The notes under the pieces are model-generated. The model was not told the origin of the DNA. It saw only the letters and a program-made list of their open reading frames with translations, and did no database searches. Of a stretch of DNA of 64,000 nt, positions 33,996-42,229 are shown piece by piece. The DNA comes from Neptuniibacter caesariensis. Its GTDB lineage: Bacteria > Pseudomonadota > Gammaproteobacteria > Pseudomonadales > Balneatricaceae. Each line of letters begins with the position of its first letter. Position 1 is the first letter of the stretch. Location: contig NZ_CH724126.1 of assembly GCF_000153345.1 (NCBI RefSeq), forward strand, positions 470,493-534,492, read 5' to 3'. A program made the position numbers and the translations under genes.

Positions 33996-35732
33996 TTATT
34001 CGCCGCTGGCCTTTTTGCCGGGTTTGCTGAGCATGCGCTTAAAATCAGCAAAAGGCACCGGTGGGCTGAAGAAAAAGCCCTGGATCTCATCACAGTCATG
34101 TTTGATCAGGAACTCTAGTTGTTGGCGGGTTTCAACACCTTCCGCAATCACCTTGATCGACATGTTTTGGGTCAGGCTAATGATCGAGCGGACAATCTCT
34201 GCAGCCTCAGATGACTCGTTAACCTGGCTGACAAAAGAGCGGTCGATCTTCAGGGCGCTGATCGGTAGCTTATGCAGCAGAGAGAAGGAAGAGTAGCCCG
34301 TGCCGAAATCATCCAGCGAGAATGTGATTCCCTCTTCAGCGAGAGAGGTCAGGCAGCTTCGCACATGCTCTTCGTCGCTGAAAATGGCGGATTCAGTCAG
34401 TTCGAATTCCAGAACGGAGGTGTCAATCTCCTCCTGCTTGATGATGCGTTTGATTGTCTCGACCAGACGATCATCTTTGAACTGGCGGAACGAGAGGTTG
34501 ATCCCCAGGCGGTTGATAGAGAGGCCTTCTTCTCTGAGCGCTTTTAGGTGCTTTCCTGCCTGGTAAAGCACCCAGTAACCAATGGATACAATCATGCCAT
34601 TGCGTTCACTCAATGGAATGAAGTCGCTAGGCATAACTAAACCATGGACTGGGTGGTTCCAGCGAATCAAAGCTTCTGCTCCGGTAATCTCTCCACTACC
34701 GAGGTCGATACGTGGCTGGTAGTAGAGTTCAAACTGGTTCAGGTGCAGGGCGCGGGTCATATCCGCACCCAGTTCAGTGCGGTTATCCGCATTTTCTTCC
34801 ATGCCAGGGCGGTAGTATGCGTAACTACATCCATGAACTTGCTTAGCATTCATCCTAGCGTGGGTAGCAAAACGGGTGAGTTTATCGATCTCTGAGCTAT
34901 GCTCTGGTGCAAAGGTGACACCGATACTGCAATGAATACGGGTCTCTATATTGCCATGGCAGTAGGGTTGATCCAGGCAGGTAAGAAGTTTATTAAGGTA
35001 ATCTTTGGTTGTTCGTTTTAAATCTGCCTCTGGGGGAAGGTCCAGCAGCATGGCGAACTCGTCACTGCCAAGTCGGGCGACAATTTCGTCTGCGCGAATG
35101 GTTGATTGAATACGGCTGCCCATCTCCAGAACAACACGATCCCCAGTACTGAACCCATAGTGAGAATTGAATTTACGAAATTCATCCAGATCAACGGTAA
35201 TCAATACCAACTGGCGCTTATTGGCGTTTTGCTGCGCTAGCTTGTTTTTCAACTGAAGATAGAAAGACTGGCGGTTGCTGACCATCGTCAGCATGTCTGA
35301 GTCACGAAGCACTTGTATTTCATGATGCTGTTTTGAGGTATTCAGTGCGTAGCGAAGAGAGCGAAGTAGAATCTCTGCATTCAGGGTATCGGTCGACAAA
35401 TAATCCGCAGCGTATCCATCAAGTAACTGTTGCCCTTGTTCATCATCGATATGTTCACTCAGTGCGATGATCGGGATAGATGGGTAACTGCGATGCAGGT
35501 CTGCAATAATGCTCGGACAAGGAAGAGGGCTGCAACTGCAGCTGAACAGGATGAGATCAACATCGCCAGCCTGCAGTCGCGAAAAGGCTTCCACATGGCT
35601 GTGACAACTCTCTACACTGTACTGGGTATGTTGTGCCAGTACAGGGTGGATTTTGTCAAAGTTCCGCTGACTATCATCTATCAACAGAACGACTTTGGTT
35701 TGATCAATAAGCTGACTCTGCGCCGAGCGCAT
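33996..35732 (-). CDS. Pseudo-receiver-GGDEF-EAL protein
   Basis: Response-regulator-like protein of 578 residues. The N-terminal receiver fold keeps the acidic pair (LLIDDSQRN) but the phospho-acceptor position reads LILFSCSC with no Asp, so phosphorylation is unlikely. The GGDEF domain has GSDEF (RLGSDEFAML), and the EAL domain is well conserved (GAEALIRW, DDFGTGYSSFSLLHKLP, IAEGVETRQQ). It is most probably a c-di-GMP phosphodiesterase. It is divergent from rep across a 262-base gap in which I see no other gene. Confidence 0.87.
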   Translation of the reverse strand: MRSAQSQLIDQTKVVLLIDDSQRNFDKIHPVLAQHTQYSVESCHSHVEAFSRLQAGDVDLILFSCSCSPLPCPSIIADLHRSYPSIPIIALSEHIDDEQGQQLLDGYAADYLSTDTLNAEILLRSLRYALNTSKQHHEIQVLRDSDMLTMVSNRQSFYLQLKNKLAQQNANKRQLVLITVDLDEFRKFNSHYGFSTGDRVVLEMGSRIQSTIRADEIVARLGSDEFAMLLDLPPEADLKRTTKDYLNKLLTCLDQPYCHGNIETRIHCSIGVTFAPEHSSEIDKLTRFATHARMNAKQVHGCSYAYYRPGMEENADNRTELGADMTRALHLNQFELYYQPRIDLGSGEITGAEALIRWNHPVHGLVMPSDFIPLSERNGMIVSIGYWVLYQAGKHLKALREEGLSINRLGINLSFRQFKDDRLVETIKRIIKQEEIDTSVLEFELTESAIFSDEEHVRSCLTSLAEEGITFSLDDFGTGYSSFSLLHKLPISALKIDRSFVSQVNESSEAAEIVRSIISLTQNMSIKVIAEGVETRQQLEFLIKHDCDEIQGFFFSPPVPFADFKRMLSKPGKKASGE

Positions 35733-35994
35733 CTTCTACTACCCCAGTCTGATACGTTAGACAAAACATGGATATTTTTCCGGGGAAGGCTCTCCCTGGA
35801 AACGGTTTCATGTCATAATTGTGCCGCCGTATTACAAGCAGATTAACACTCTGGGAAATGGATTTAAACAACTGTTTTAAACTATTTATATCAACAAGTT
35901 AGCTCTGTTTTTTAAATCGGTTTTTCGCTAATCGTCTAAGCTTTTTCGGCGGGCTTGGGCAAAGCTTTAGTTATTTTTGAAGGTTTTTTAATTA

Positions 35995-38004
35995 ATGTCT
36001 CGATTGAATCCACGTCAGAAAGAAGCAGTGGAATACATAAGTGGGCCTTTATTGGTACTTGCGGGTGCAGGTTCCGGTAAAACCAGTGTGATCACGCGCA
36101 AAATTGCTTATCTGATTAATCAGTGCGGAATCGAGGCACGTAATATTGCGGCGGTAACTTTTACCAACAAAGCCTCTCGCGAGATGAAAGAGCGTGTTAC
36201 CTCTTTGCTCGAAGGGAAAAATGCTAAGGGCTTAACGGTCGCGACTTTTCATAACCTTGGGCTAACAATTATAAAGCGTGAATATAAAACCCTTGGCTTT
36301 AAACCCGGTTTCTCTATCTTTGATGATCAGGACACCAAAGCACTCCTCAAGGATCTGATGCTGCACCACAATGAAGACACTGATCAGGTGGACTTTGTGC
36401 AAAATCAGATCTCTAACTGGAAAAACGAGATGTTAACGCCCGAGGAGGCGTTAGTTCAGGCGCAACTACCGCAGGATATTCTGGCCGCGCGGGCTTATGA
36501 AGTCTATGAACAGCACCTTAGGGCCTATAATGCGGTGGATTTTGACGACCTCATTCTGGTGCCGGTTCGTCTGTTTACTGAACATCCTAATGTGCTGGAG
36601 CGTTGGCAAAACAGATTACGTTATCTGCTGGTGGATGAGTATCAGGATACCAACTTATCTCAGTATCGATTGGTGAAACTACTGGTAGGCCATCGTGGTG
36701 CGCTGACGGTGGTAGGTGATGATGACCAGTCGATCTATGCCTGGCGAGGCGCGCGCCCGGAAAACCTTAACCAGTTGGAACAGGATTATCCGAGCCTAAA
36801 GGTGGTCAAGCTTGAGCAGAACTACCGTTCGACCAGCCGTATCCTGAAAGCCGCCAACACGCTGATCGCGAATAACCCCCACGTCTATGAGAAAACCTTA
36901 TGGAGTGAGATGGGGATGGGTGATCCGATCCGGGTTATCCACACCAAAAATGAAGACGGTGAATGTGAACGTATTGCTATGGAGATCACCGATCTGCATC
37001 TGCGTAACGGGGTCCAGTTCAGGGATATGGCAATTCTCTATCGCGGTAACTTCCAGGCTCGACTACTGGAAATGAAACTACAGCATTTCCAGGTGCCTTA
37101 TAAACTCAACGGTGGAACATCCTTCTTCGCTCGGGCTGAGATCAAAGACCTGATGGGATATCTGAAGGTTCTGGTTAACCCGGATGATGATAACGCCTTC
37201 TTGCGAATCATTAACTTACCGCGCCGTGAGATCGGCCCAAGTACGCTTCAGAAGTTAGGGCAGTATTCGGTTGATCGTCAGATCAGTATGTTCAACGCGT
37301 GCAGCGAACTGGGTCTGGAGCAGGCAATGCCGGCCAATGCTGTCGAACGGCTGAGACGTTTCTGTGACTGGATGCAGCATATCTACCGGCAGTGCCATAG
37401 CGGTGATCCTATCGCTGCGATCAATGAGATGATCCGGGATATCGATTATGAGGGCTGGATCGCTCAGAACAGCTCCAGCGAAGCGATGGCCGAAAAACGG
37501 ATGCAGAACGTTTGGTTCCTGATGGACTCGCTTAAAGCAACGTTGGAGCGTTTACAGGAAGATGATCCGGATGCGGGTATTCAGGAAGCGATCAACCGTC
37601 TGATGCTGATCGATATGCTGGATCGCCAGGAAGAAGAGGATGACTCTAACCGCGTTCAGCTGATGACCCTTCATGCATCAAAAGGTCTGGAGTTTCCGCA
37701 TGTGTTCCTGATGGGAATGGAGGAAGAGCTTCTGCCCCATCGCAACAGCATAGAAACGGACAATATCGAAGAGGAACGGCGCCTGGCTTACGTTGGGATT
37801 ACCCGGGCCAAACAGTGTCTGACCATCACGCTGGCAAAACAGCGTAAGCAGTATGGTGAAGTGATGGATTGTATGCCGAGTCGTTTCTTAGATGAACTCC
37901 CGCCGGAAGATCTGGAAGTCGAGGGTTCAGGGGAAAAATGTCAGGTGCAAAATCAGAAGAAAGGTCAGGCGACCCTAAGCAGCTTAAAAGGGCTATTTGA
38001 TTAA
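35995..38004 (+). CDS. rep: ATP-dependent DNA helicase Rep
   Basis: Superfamily 1A 3'-5' helicase of 669 residues aiding replication-fork progress. Walker A AGAGSGKTS (about 22-30), motif II VDEYQDTN, motif III GDDDQSIYAWRGA, motif IV QNYRST, motif V LMTLHASKGLEF and motif VI EERRLAYVGITRA. Length and alignment across the protein match E. coli Rep (673 residues) rather than UvrD, including the SRFLDELP C-terminal segment. It is transcribed alone and ends at a bidirectional terminator. Confidence 0.95.
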   Translation: MSRLNPRQKEAVEYISGPLLVLAGAGSGKTSVITRKIAYLINQCGIEARNIAAVTFTNKASREMKERVTSLLEGKNAKGLTVATFHNLGLTIIKREYKTLGFKPGFSIFDDQDTKALLKDLMLHHNEDTDQVDFVQNQISNWKNEMLTPEEALVQAQLPQDILAARAYEVYEQHLRAYNAVDFDDLILVPVRLFTEHPNVLERWQNRLRYLLVDEYQDTNLSQYRLVKLLVGHRGALTVVGDDDQSIYAWRGARPENLNQLEQDYPSLKVVKLEQNYRSTSRILKAANTLIANNPHVYEKTLWSEMGMGDPIRVIHTKNEDGECERIAMEITDLHLRNGVQFRDMAILYRGNFQARLLEMKLQHFQVPYKLNGGTSFFARAEIKDLMGYLKVLVNPDDDNAFLRIINLPRREIGPSTLQKLGQYSVDRQISMFNACSELGLEQAMPANAVERLRRFCDWMQHIYRQCHSGDPIAAINEMIRDIDYEGWIAQNSSSEAMAEKRMQNVWFLMDSLKATLERLQEDDPDAGIQEAINRLMLIDMLDRQEEEDDSNRVQLMTLHASKGLEFPHVFLMGMEEELLPHRNSIETDNIEEERRLAYVGITRAKQCLTITLAKQRKQYGEVMDCMPSRFLDELPPEDLEVEGSGEKCQVQNQKKGQATLSSLKGLFD

Positions 38005-38022
38005 CCGCTTAATTCAGACATT

Positions 38023-38050
38023 AAAAAAGGCCGTTAATGCGGCCTTTTTT
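38023..38050. terminator. Bidirectional terminator between rep and cytochrome c5
   Basis: AAAAAAGGCCG (38023-38033) pairs with CGGCCTTTTTT (38040-38050) around TTAATG. With A and T runs on both sides it serves both convergent genes. Confidence 0.9.
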
Positions 38051-38064
38051 ATAAAGCGTAACGC

Positions 38065-38490
38065 TTACTGAGCACTATCGATCATGTGCTGGATCGAAGC
38101 CTGAAGTTCTTCGTCAGAACAGTCAGCACACAGACCTTTTGGCGGCATAGCGTTGATACCGTTGATCGCGTTAGCCAGCAGTGTTTCCATGCCTTTACCT
38201 GCACGGTCAGTCCACTCGGACGTACCGAACTTAGGAGCACCTGCAACGCCTACAGCGTGGCAGCTTGCACATTTAGCAGTGTAAACGTCTGCGCCAGAAC
38301 GTGGGCCGCTTGCAGCAGCTGGAGCCGCAGCCGCGCCACCACAGGTGTCATCACCTTCGATACAAACAGAACCTACTGCCTTGATACGCTCAGCTACAGC
38401 TTCATCATTAGATGTAGCCTGAACAGATGCGCTCAATGCAACACCCAGACCTAGAGCAACCAGTGCTGAAGTGATTTTTTTCACAGTCAC
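38065..38490 (-). CDS. Cytochrome c5-type monohaem protein
   Basis: Periplasmic electron carrier of 141 residues. The signal peptide is about 25 residues (cleavage near VQA-TS). An Ala/Pro linker (about 50-62) leads to the haem motif CASCH (YTAKCASCHAVG), with the distal Met in INAMPPKG. Extra Cys pairs (SVCIEGDDTC and LCADC) are typical of c5-like proteins. It is expressed alone from the 321-base region upstream. Confidence 0.88.
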   Translation of the reverse strand: MTVKKITSALVALGLGVALSASVQATSNDEAVAERIKAVGSVCIEGDDTCGGAAAAPAAASGPRSGADVYTAKCASCHAVGVAGAPKFGTSEWTDRAGKGMETLLANAINGINAMPPKGLCADCSDEELQASIQHMIDSAQ

Positions 38491-38811
38491 GACCTCTCAA
38501 TCAACCATAAATATTTAATAAGGGCAGCTCGGCCTGTCAGGATGCCCAGCCTCAAGAGGTGCTCAGGGGCGGATATTCAGACACGACTGCTCAAAGTTTC
38601 ACCGGCTGCGGATTATAGCGATAAATAATCACAACTGAAATGGGGCTTTGGCAGTGATGGAGGTTATCAGAGTGATTTAGCGCATTATTTCTGTGATTTG
38701 CTATAAAAATTTACATTTTTGATCGTTTTCTCAGAAAAACATTAGCTTTTCAGTTTTGAAAGGAGTACAACGTTTTTATACTAAGGTCTAAATAATTAGT
38801 GGTGCGTCAAA
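38491..38811. promoter_or_regulatory. Divergent promoter region between cytochrome c5 and the zinc-ribbon protein
   Basis: No gene seen in these 321 bases. TTGAAA (38756-38761) and TATACT (38777-38782) sit 15 bases apart on the plus strand and could be a promoter for the small gene at 38812, though the spacing is short. The left part is the 5' region of the cytochrome gene. Confidence 0.35.
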
Positions 38812-39057
38812 ATGAGCAGCAATGGAATGTTAGCTGAGTGTGTTTGCCAGTCATTGCATGGAGAGCCAGACAAATCTCTGGACCTCAATCTGTTAAGTCA
38901 GATCCCCAATCAAAGAATTTATCGCTGTGGTTATTGCCACTCTTTTCTTGCCTACACCGAAGACGTCCGTGAATGGGAAGTTCTCCTTCAGGCAGATCTG
39001 GAAACTGAGATCAAAACCCTCTACGAACCAGAAGTGATTCAACGCGCTGCAACCTAA
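38812..39057 (+). CDS. Small CxC/CxxC putative zinc-binding protein
   Basis: Unrecognised protein of 81 residues with two Cys pairs, CVC (about 10-12) and CGYC (about 39-42, in IYRCGYCHSFLAYTED), spaced as in a compact zinc ribbon or knuckle. The rest is acidic and soluble. A weak ribosome site and a plausible upstream promoter support expression. It directly precedes tRNA-Arg. Function unknown. Confidence 0.6.
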   Translation: MSSNGMLAECVCQSLHGEPDKSLDLNLLSQIPNQRIYRCGYCHSFLAYTEDVREWEVLLQADLETEIKTLYEPEVIQRAAT

Positions 39058-39123
39058 TCGCTAATAATACTTGGCGAATCCCAACCGCATGGGTAGAATA
39101 CGCCCCGCAAACACTTCTTGAGT

Positions 39124-39200
39124 GCGCCTGTAGCTCAGCTGGATAGAGTAGCAGGTTCCGATCCTGTTGGTCGGGGGTTCGAATCCCTCCAGGCGCGCCA
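39124..39200 (+). tRNA. tRNA-Arg (anticodon CCG)
   Basis: A 77-nt cloverleaf with encoded CCA. Acceptor GCGCCTG/CAGGCGC, D-arm GCTC/GAGT, anticodon stem GCAGG/CCTGT with loop TTCCGAT (anticodon CCG, codon CGG), T-arm GGGGG-TTCGAAT-CCCTC, discriminator G then CCA. A T-run follows. Confidence 0.95.
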
Positions 39201-39603
39201 CTTTTTTATATTTCTTCACATCTTTCAGTTTATTCCCATTCGGCATTTAGAGTACCGAACTGGAGGGTGAACCGAGCGAAGCAAGATAACATCGGAGCTT
39301 GCGACGATGGCCCGTAGGGTGAGCTTTAGCGAATAACACCCCGATTGGGTTCGAGCCGAGCGAAGCGAGACAACGGAGCGCAGCGAATAATCCCAAACGC
39401 GCCATTTTCATCCCACTCTTCCCCTCCCCACACAAAACTAAACCACTTTTGCCAATTATCCGTATCGATCCTATGTTTAAGTTCGATCACGAGTAAGAAA
39501 TGCTCCTAATTAAAGGCAAGTGTCTCACCCTCTCATAACTGAAACATGAGCGGCGATTCGCGATTAGGAATTTGCAATAAACGGCTTCAGAAGGATAAGA
39601 ATA
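39201..39603. other. Gene-free region after tRNA-Arg with a palindromic repeat cluster
   Basis: A gap of 403 bases. 39265-39391 is the repeat cluster described separately. 39420-39600 looks like an ordinary promoter region for the dienelactone hydrolase gene; I see no gene in it. Confidence 0.6.
39265..39396. repeat. Cluster of five degenerate GAGC-N-GCGA mini-hairpin repeats
   Basis: Units at 39274-39290, 39295-39309, 39321-39337, 39358-39374 and 39376-39391 follow GAGC(N)GC-A/G-A..A-A-C/T, for example GAGCGAAGCGAGACAAC and GAGCTTTAGCGAATAAC. Two contain GCGAAGC, a known very stable DNA mini-hairpin. Groups are enclosed by different complementary stems: GGGTG (39265-39269) with CACCC (39337-39341), and TTGGG (39345-39349) with CCCAA (39392-39396). 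The second enclosing sequence, TTGGGTTCGA...ATCCC...CGCGCCA, resembles a tRNA T-arm and 3' end. Confidence 0.6.
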
Positions 39604-40348
39604 ATGCGCAAATCTATAATAGCCGCAGGGCTTTTCTCTTTGGTTCCATTTTTCTCCCAAGCAGGCAATGTGGTTAATTACACGGTCGGGGGGTGAGGCT
39701 TTTGAAGGCTATGCGGCCAAAGCATCAGGCGCTTCAAAAGGCCTGGTGTTGGTTATACATGACTGGGATGGCTTGACCGACTATGAGGTTAAACGCTCAG
39801 AGATGCTTGCCTCAATGGGGTACGATGTTTTTGCCGTCGATCTATACGGTAAGGGTAATCGTCCGGTGGAAACCGGTGCTAAAAAAGCCGAAACAGGAAA
39901 GCTCTATAAAAATAGAGAGCGGATGCGTTCGCTTATTTTGGGTGGTTTGAACGAAGCCCGTAAATCAGGCACTCAGCCCACGGTTGTAATGGGTTACTGT
40001 TTTGGTGGTGCTGCAACTCTGGAGCTTGCTCGTTCAGGAAAAGCAGACAATATTGCGGGTTTCAGTACTTTCCATGGCGGCCTAAAAACGCCAGAGGGCC
40101 AGAGTTACAGTGGCGTCACCGCACCAATCTTTGTCGCTCATGGTGGTGCTGATGCGGCGATACCGATGTCAGACGTTGCGCAGTTATCAGTCGAACTTGA
40201 AGCGTCGAAAACACCCTATGAGATTCAGGTATATTCCGGTGCGCCGCATGCCTTTACGGTTATTGGCTCTAAGCGTTATCAGCAAGTTGCCGATGAACAA
40301 TCATGGGATGCGTTCTCTGACTTCCTAAAAGATACCCTAGGGAAGTAA
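39604..40348 (+). pseudogene. Dienelactone hydrolase family protein with +1 frameshift
   Basis: Alpha/beta hydrolase. The signal peptide reads from the ATG at 39604 (MRKSIIAAGLFSLVPFFSQA, then GNVVNYTVGG) and hits a stop, while the body GEAFEGYAAKASG...TLGK is in the next frame. The shift lies in a run of six G at 39688-39693; five G would join VGGEAFEGY in one frame. The catalytic triad is intact: Cys in GYCFGG, Asp in HGGADAAIP, His in GAPHAFTV. The body frame from an ATG at 39668 would lack an export signal. Either an assembly error in the homopolymer or a real or phase-variable inactivation. Confidence 0.85.
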
Positions 40349-40367
40349 GCGCTTCCCAGCTCACTCT

Positions 40368-40406
40368 GCTTTCACAGTGATCCCAGGTTCTCTTTGCTGT
40401 GAAAGC
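40368..40406. terminator. Hairpin between convergent hydrolase and dehydrogenase genes
   Basis: GCTTTCACAG (40368-40377) pairs over 10 bp with CTGTGAAAGC (40397-40406) across a 19-nt loop. No T-run, so its role in termination is uncertain. Confidence 0.45.
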
Positions 40407-40418
40407 TACCTGGTCCAT

Positions 40419-41564
40419 TCAAGGCGTTACCTGAATCAGCTTGCCATTGCTCTCATCTGTAATGAGATAAATGGCGCCTTGCTGATCTACCGCGATATCT
40501 CTGATCCTCAAATCCAGATCTTCAAGGTATCGCGATTCCTGGAGTTCACCTGACTGGCTTTTACCAGAGAGCCGATTAAGGTGACGTTCTTTCAATGCAC
40601 CCATCAGAAAGTCTCCTTGCCAGCTCTCAAATAAGCCAGATTCATATCGAATCAGCCCTGAGGGGGCGATGGAGGGCACGTAGTAATACAGTGGTTGTTG
40701 CATGCCCTCTTTGTGAGTGCCCTCGCCAATGGAGGGGCCCCAGTATTCACGCCCATAGGTGATAACCGGCCAGCCGTAATTCTGCCCTTTGAGAACACGA
40801 TTAAGTTCATCGCCACCTCTGGGGCCATGTTCATGAATCCAGAGTGTTCCTTCTGAGTCGATATACATGCCTTGTGGGTTTCTGTGTCCGTAGCTATAGA
40901 TCGTTTCTGGTACAGGTTGGCCCGAAGCGGATGTTATGCCGATGAATGGATTGTCTTTAGGGGCTGTTCCATCTGTGTTGATACGGTGTATTTTCCCCGC
41001 ATGATCGGACAGGTCTTGAGCCCGATGACGGTTACCTCTGTCACCTACACTGATATACAACTGGTCATCTTTTATAGCGAGCCTCGAACCGTAGTGATGG
41101 ACTTTCTTGCTGTAAGGTAGTGCGGTGAACAACATCTGCCAGTCTGTCAAAGCGCCATTTTCAGCTAATTGTGCAGACGCAATCTGGGTGGTGAATCTGT
41201 TGTCCTGATTCTGATGACTGTAGCTGAAATAAAGCGTTCTGTTATTTGCAAATTCTGGGTCGCTCAACACATCCAATAATCCGCCCTGCCCCTGTGTATT
41301 GATGCTTGTGGGCCAGCCGGTCACCGGTTTCTTCTGTCCATCCCTTATATCTACAATCCACCCCCCGACAAACTTTTCGGTAATCAAAAGGTGATGGTCG
41401 CTTATCCAATCCATGCCCCACGGAGATGAGATACCCTGGCTGATAATATGGGTTTTTAATGGAGGAGAGGTATCGGCATAAGCAGTCAACGAGAGTAACA
41501 ATCCCGCTAGATAGGTAAAGAGAATCGATCCTGTCCGCTGTTGGGTCGGGTATAGCCATTTCAT
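40419..41564 (-). CDS. PQQ-dependent sugar dehydrogenase (GSDH/Asd family)
   Basis: Periplasmic six-bladed beta-propeller aldose-sugar dehydrogenase of about 381 residues. The signal peptide is at the N-terminus (MKWLYPTQQRTGSILFTYLAGLLLS, cleavage near AYA-D). The family motifs are SSPWGMDWI, GLLDVLSDPEFA, YSYGHRNPQGM, the HEHGPRGGDELN active-site segment and NYGWPVITYG. I use the ATG at 41564 rather than the TTG seven codons upstream. Homologues include YliI of E. coli. It converges on the dienelactone hydrolase gene. Confidence 0.88.
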   Translation of the reverse strand: MKWLYPTQQRTGSILFTYLAGLLLSLTAYADTSPPLKTHIISQGISSPWGMDWISDHHLLITEKFVGGWIVDIRDGQKKPVTGWPTSINTQGQGGLLDVLSDPEFANNRTLYFSYSHQNQDNRFTTQIASAQLAENGALTDWQMLFTALPYSKKVHHYGSRLAIKDDQLYISVGDRGNRHRAQDLSDHAGKIHRINTDGTAPKDNPFIGITSASGQPVPETIYSYGHRNPQGMYIDSEGTLWIHEHGPRGGDELNRVLKGQNYGWPVITYGREYWGPSIGEGTHKEGMQQPLYYYVPSIAPSGLIRYESGLFESWQGDFLMGALKERHLNRLSGKSQSGELQESRYLEDLDLRIRDIAVDQQGAIYLITDESNGKLIQVTP

Positions 41565-41651
41565 TGGGAAGGTCTCATTCAGCAATATGATCGTTGATGT
41601 AATAAATGTAGCGCTAAACTGCTTAGTATCTATATTTAATGCGGCAAATTT

Positions 41652-42149
41652 TTAGCCAGTTGCTACCGGTTTAAGCAAATCCCCTAAACGAATCTCGCCC
41701 GATTCCAGAACTCTGGCGCATAAGCCTCCATACCCGAGCATAGCTGCCGCCCCTCCGCTGCCGAGGGTTTGATCCATTCGTACACAGGGGTGGCACAGGG
41801 CGGTGGCTTCAAATAGTGCATGACCAATGCGAAACTGCTGGTGGCGCAAGGCGTTTAGATTGATCCCACTCACTACCAGGTTTCTGCGTAACAAAGCGGG
41901 ATCTATCTGGGTGAGTCCAGTGTAAGTTTCGATTATGTGGATAAATTCAGTGGAGATCAGCGTCACCTGCCTGCCAGAGTCAGGCGTTTTGTAGCAGCGG
42001 TGATCACCCTCTAAACCCAACCGGGCAATCGCTTGTGCTGTTTCTACACGAACCATCTCCTGTTTATGACCGGGCCTGAGGCCGATCCATTGTAATCGGC
42101 CATCCGGCAGGTCTTTAAGATATCGGGCAAATAATTGCTTTTGTGTCAT
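41652..42149 (-). CDS. MOSC-domain protein
   Basis: Protein of 165 residues consisting of a single MOSC domain, the sulfur-carrier fold of molybdenum cofactor sulfurase and YiiM relatives. RRNLVVSGINLNAL and the CHPC-containing ATALCHPCVRMD segment, where the sulfur-carrying Cys is expected, are present. Probably Moco- or sulfur-transfer related, or detoxification of N-hydroxylated compounds as in YiiM; the substrate is not deducible. It stands alone between a dehydrogenase and a CoA-transferase. Confidence 0.85.
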   Translation of the reverse strand: MTQKQLFARYLKDLPDGRLQWIGLRPGHKQEMVRVETAQAIARLGLEGDHRCYKTPDSGRQVTLISTEFIHIIETYTGLTQIDPALLRRNLVVSGINLNALRHQQFRIGHALFEATALCHPCVRMDQTLGSGGAAAMLGYGGLCARVLESGEIRLGDLLKPVATG

Positions 42150-42229
42150 ACGGGCTAGCTACCTTAAAAAGACTTGTTCTTTTACAGACAATCTTTTTAA
42201 GCGAATGTTGCATAGCTGATTGAGGTTCC

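Noticed and set aside
33996..34600. Plus-strand frames inside the GGDEF-EAL genes (for example 34015-34566)
   Set aside because: They are antisense shadows of strongly conserved EAL domains with no ribosome sites.
39061..39435. Minus-strand frames over tRNA-Arg and the repeat cluster
   Set aside because: They read through the tRNA (a typical false RLEGFEPPT-like product) and the palindromic repeats, so they are artefacts.
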